Assembly (NCBI GenBank): GCA_017431185.1
Contig: JAFRLP010000265.1
Coordinates: 1-5,560, forward strand
Direction: 5' to 3'
DNA from: Victivallales bacterium
GTDB lineage: Bacteria; Verrucomicrobiota; Lentisphaeria; Oligosphaerales; Oligosphaeraceae
DNA: 5,560 nt
Below are positions 5,421 to 5,560 of the stretch, in pieces (position 1 is the stretch's first letter; the number at the start of each line of letters is the position of its first letter). The translations under genes were made by a program, and so were the position numbers. The notes beneath the pieces were generated by a model. That model was not told the DNA's origin. It did not search any database and saw nothing but the letters and a program-made list of their open reading frames with translations.

Positions 5421-5560
5421 TTATGCTGACATAATATACACATCCTTTGGAGTCTTGTAGTCCAATGCCTGATGATTTCTCCTGAACGTCAATGTTTGCC
5501 TTCCTTCTAAAGAGGCCGAGTGAGTATTTTCACTCTTGAGAGCCACCGTTTTCATGCTTG
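5421..5560 (-). CDS. IS3-family transposase OrfB, C-terminal fragment
   Basis: The frame is open from the right edge to TAA at 5423-5421. It ends RRNHQALDYKTPKDVYIMSA, the well-known C-terminus of the IS3-family DDE transposase (R-x-HQAL-x-YKTP-x-x-VY). The stop lies about 58 bases inside the terminal repeat, as expected. The catalytic D, D and E are not in the visible 45 residues. The part before the RRNHQ segment resembles the family poorly: the usual FYN just ahead of the R-rich stretch is missing. This hints at a small deletion or frameshift, so the copy may be inactive. Confidence 0.75.
   Translation of the reverse strand, partial: SMKTVALKSENTHSASLEGRQTLTFRRNHQALDYKTPKDVYIMSA

Larger units (their letters stand above)
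5363..5560 (-). mobile_element. End of an IS3-family (IS150-like) insertion sequence
   Basis: A terminal inverted repeat starting TGAAGTGGACCCAATTC, followed by TTTGGACA, marks the element's edge at 5363. It has the TG start and the wording typical of IS150-type ends. The transposase C-terminus lies just inside, on the minus strand, so this is the end downstream of orfB. The other end is beyond the window, so the target duplication cannot be checked. Confidence 0.75.

Overview
The window comes from a bacterium of moderate G+C that uses strong Shine-Dalgarno sites. The taxon cannot be fixed from the sequence. The strong Shine-Dalgarno sites argue mildly against Bacteroidetes. The content is accessory: part of a type I restriction-modification (RM) locus beside an insertion-sequence end and a rearrangement breakpoint.

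All the convincing genes of the central block lie on the minus strand and read right to left. In order they are: a small excisionase-type helix-turn-helix protein (4567-4346); after 11 nt, a 568-residue protein joining DUF4062, a COG2865-type ATPase-like region, a nine-copy heptapeptide linker and a C-terminal winged helix (4334-2628); after 196 nt, a type IC-like HsdM adenine methyltransferase (2431-872); then a Fic family AMPylase that starts inside the hsdM stop codon (TAATG, 872). No HsdS or HsdR is present; if they exist they must lie outside the window. The arrangement suggests a type I RM island with two embedded accessory genes, a DUF4062/ATPase regulator or effector and a Fic enzyme. 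Joint function is inferred from position only.

At the left edge the Fic reading frame loses family resemblance near base 130. The opposite strand of bases 1-129 instead encodes a transporter-like (MFS motif A) peptide, so fic appears to be cut at a breakpoint, either a real rearrangement or an assembly chimera.

Right of the operon, 4608-5362 holds no convincing intact gene. It contains an A+T-rich upstream region with a candidate operator and short direct repeats, a cluster of GC-rich hairpins at 4927-5032, and a peptide remnant ending at 5197. From 5363 to the right edge is the end of an IS3-family (IS150-like) element, with a terminal inverted repeat and the C-terminus of its transposase on the minus strand.
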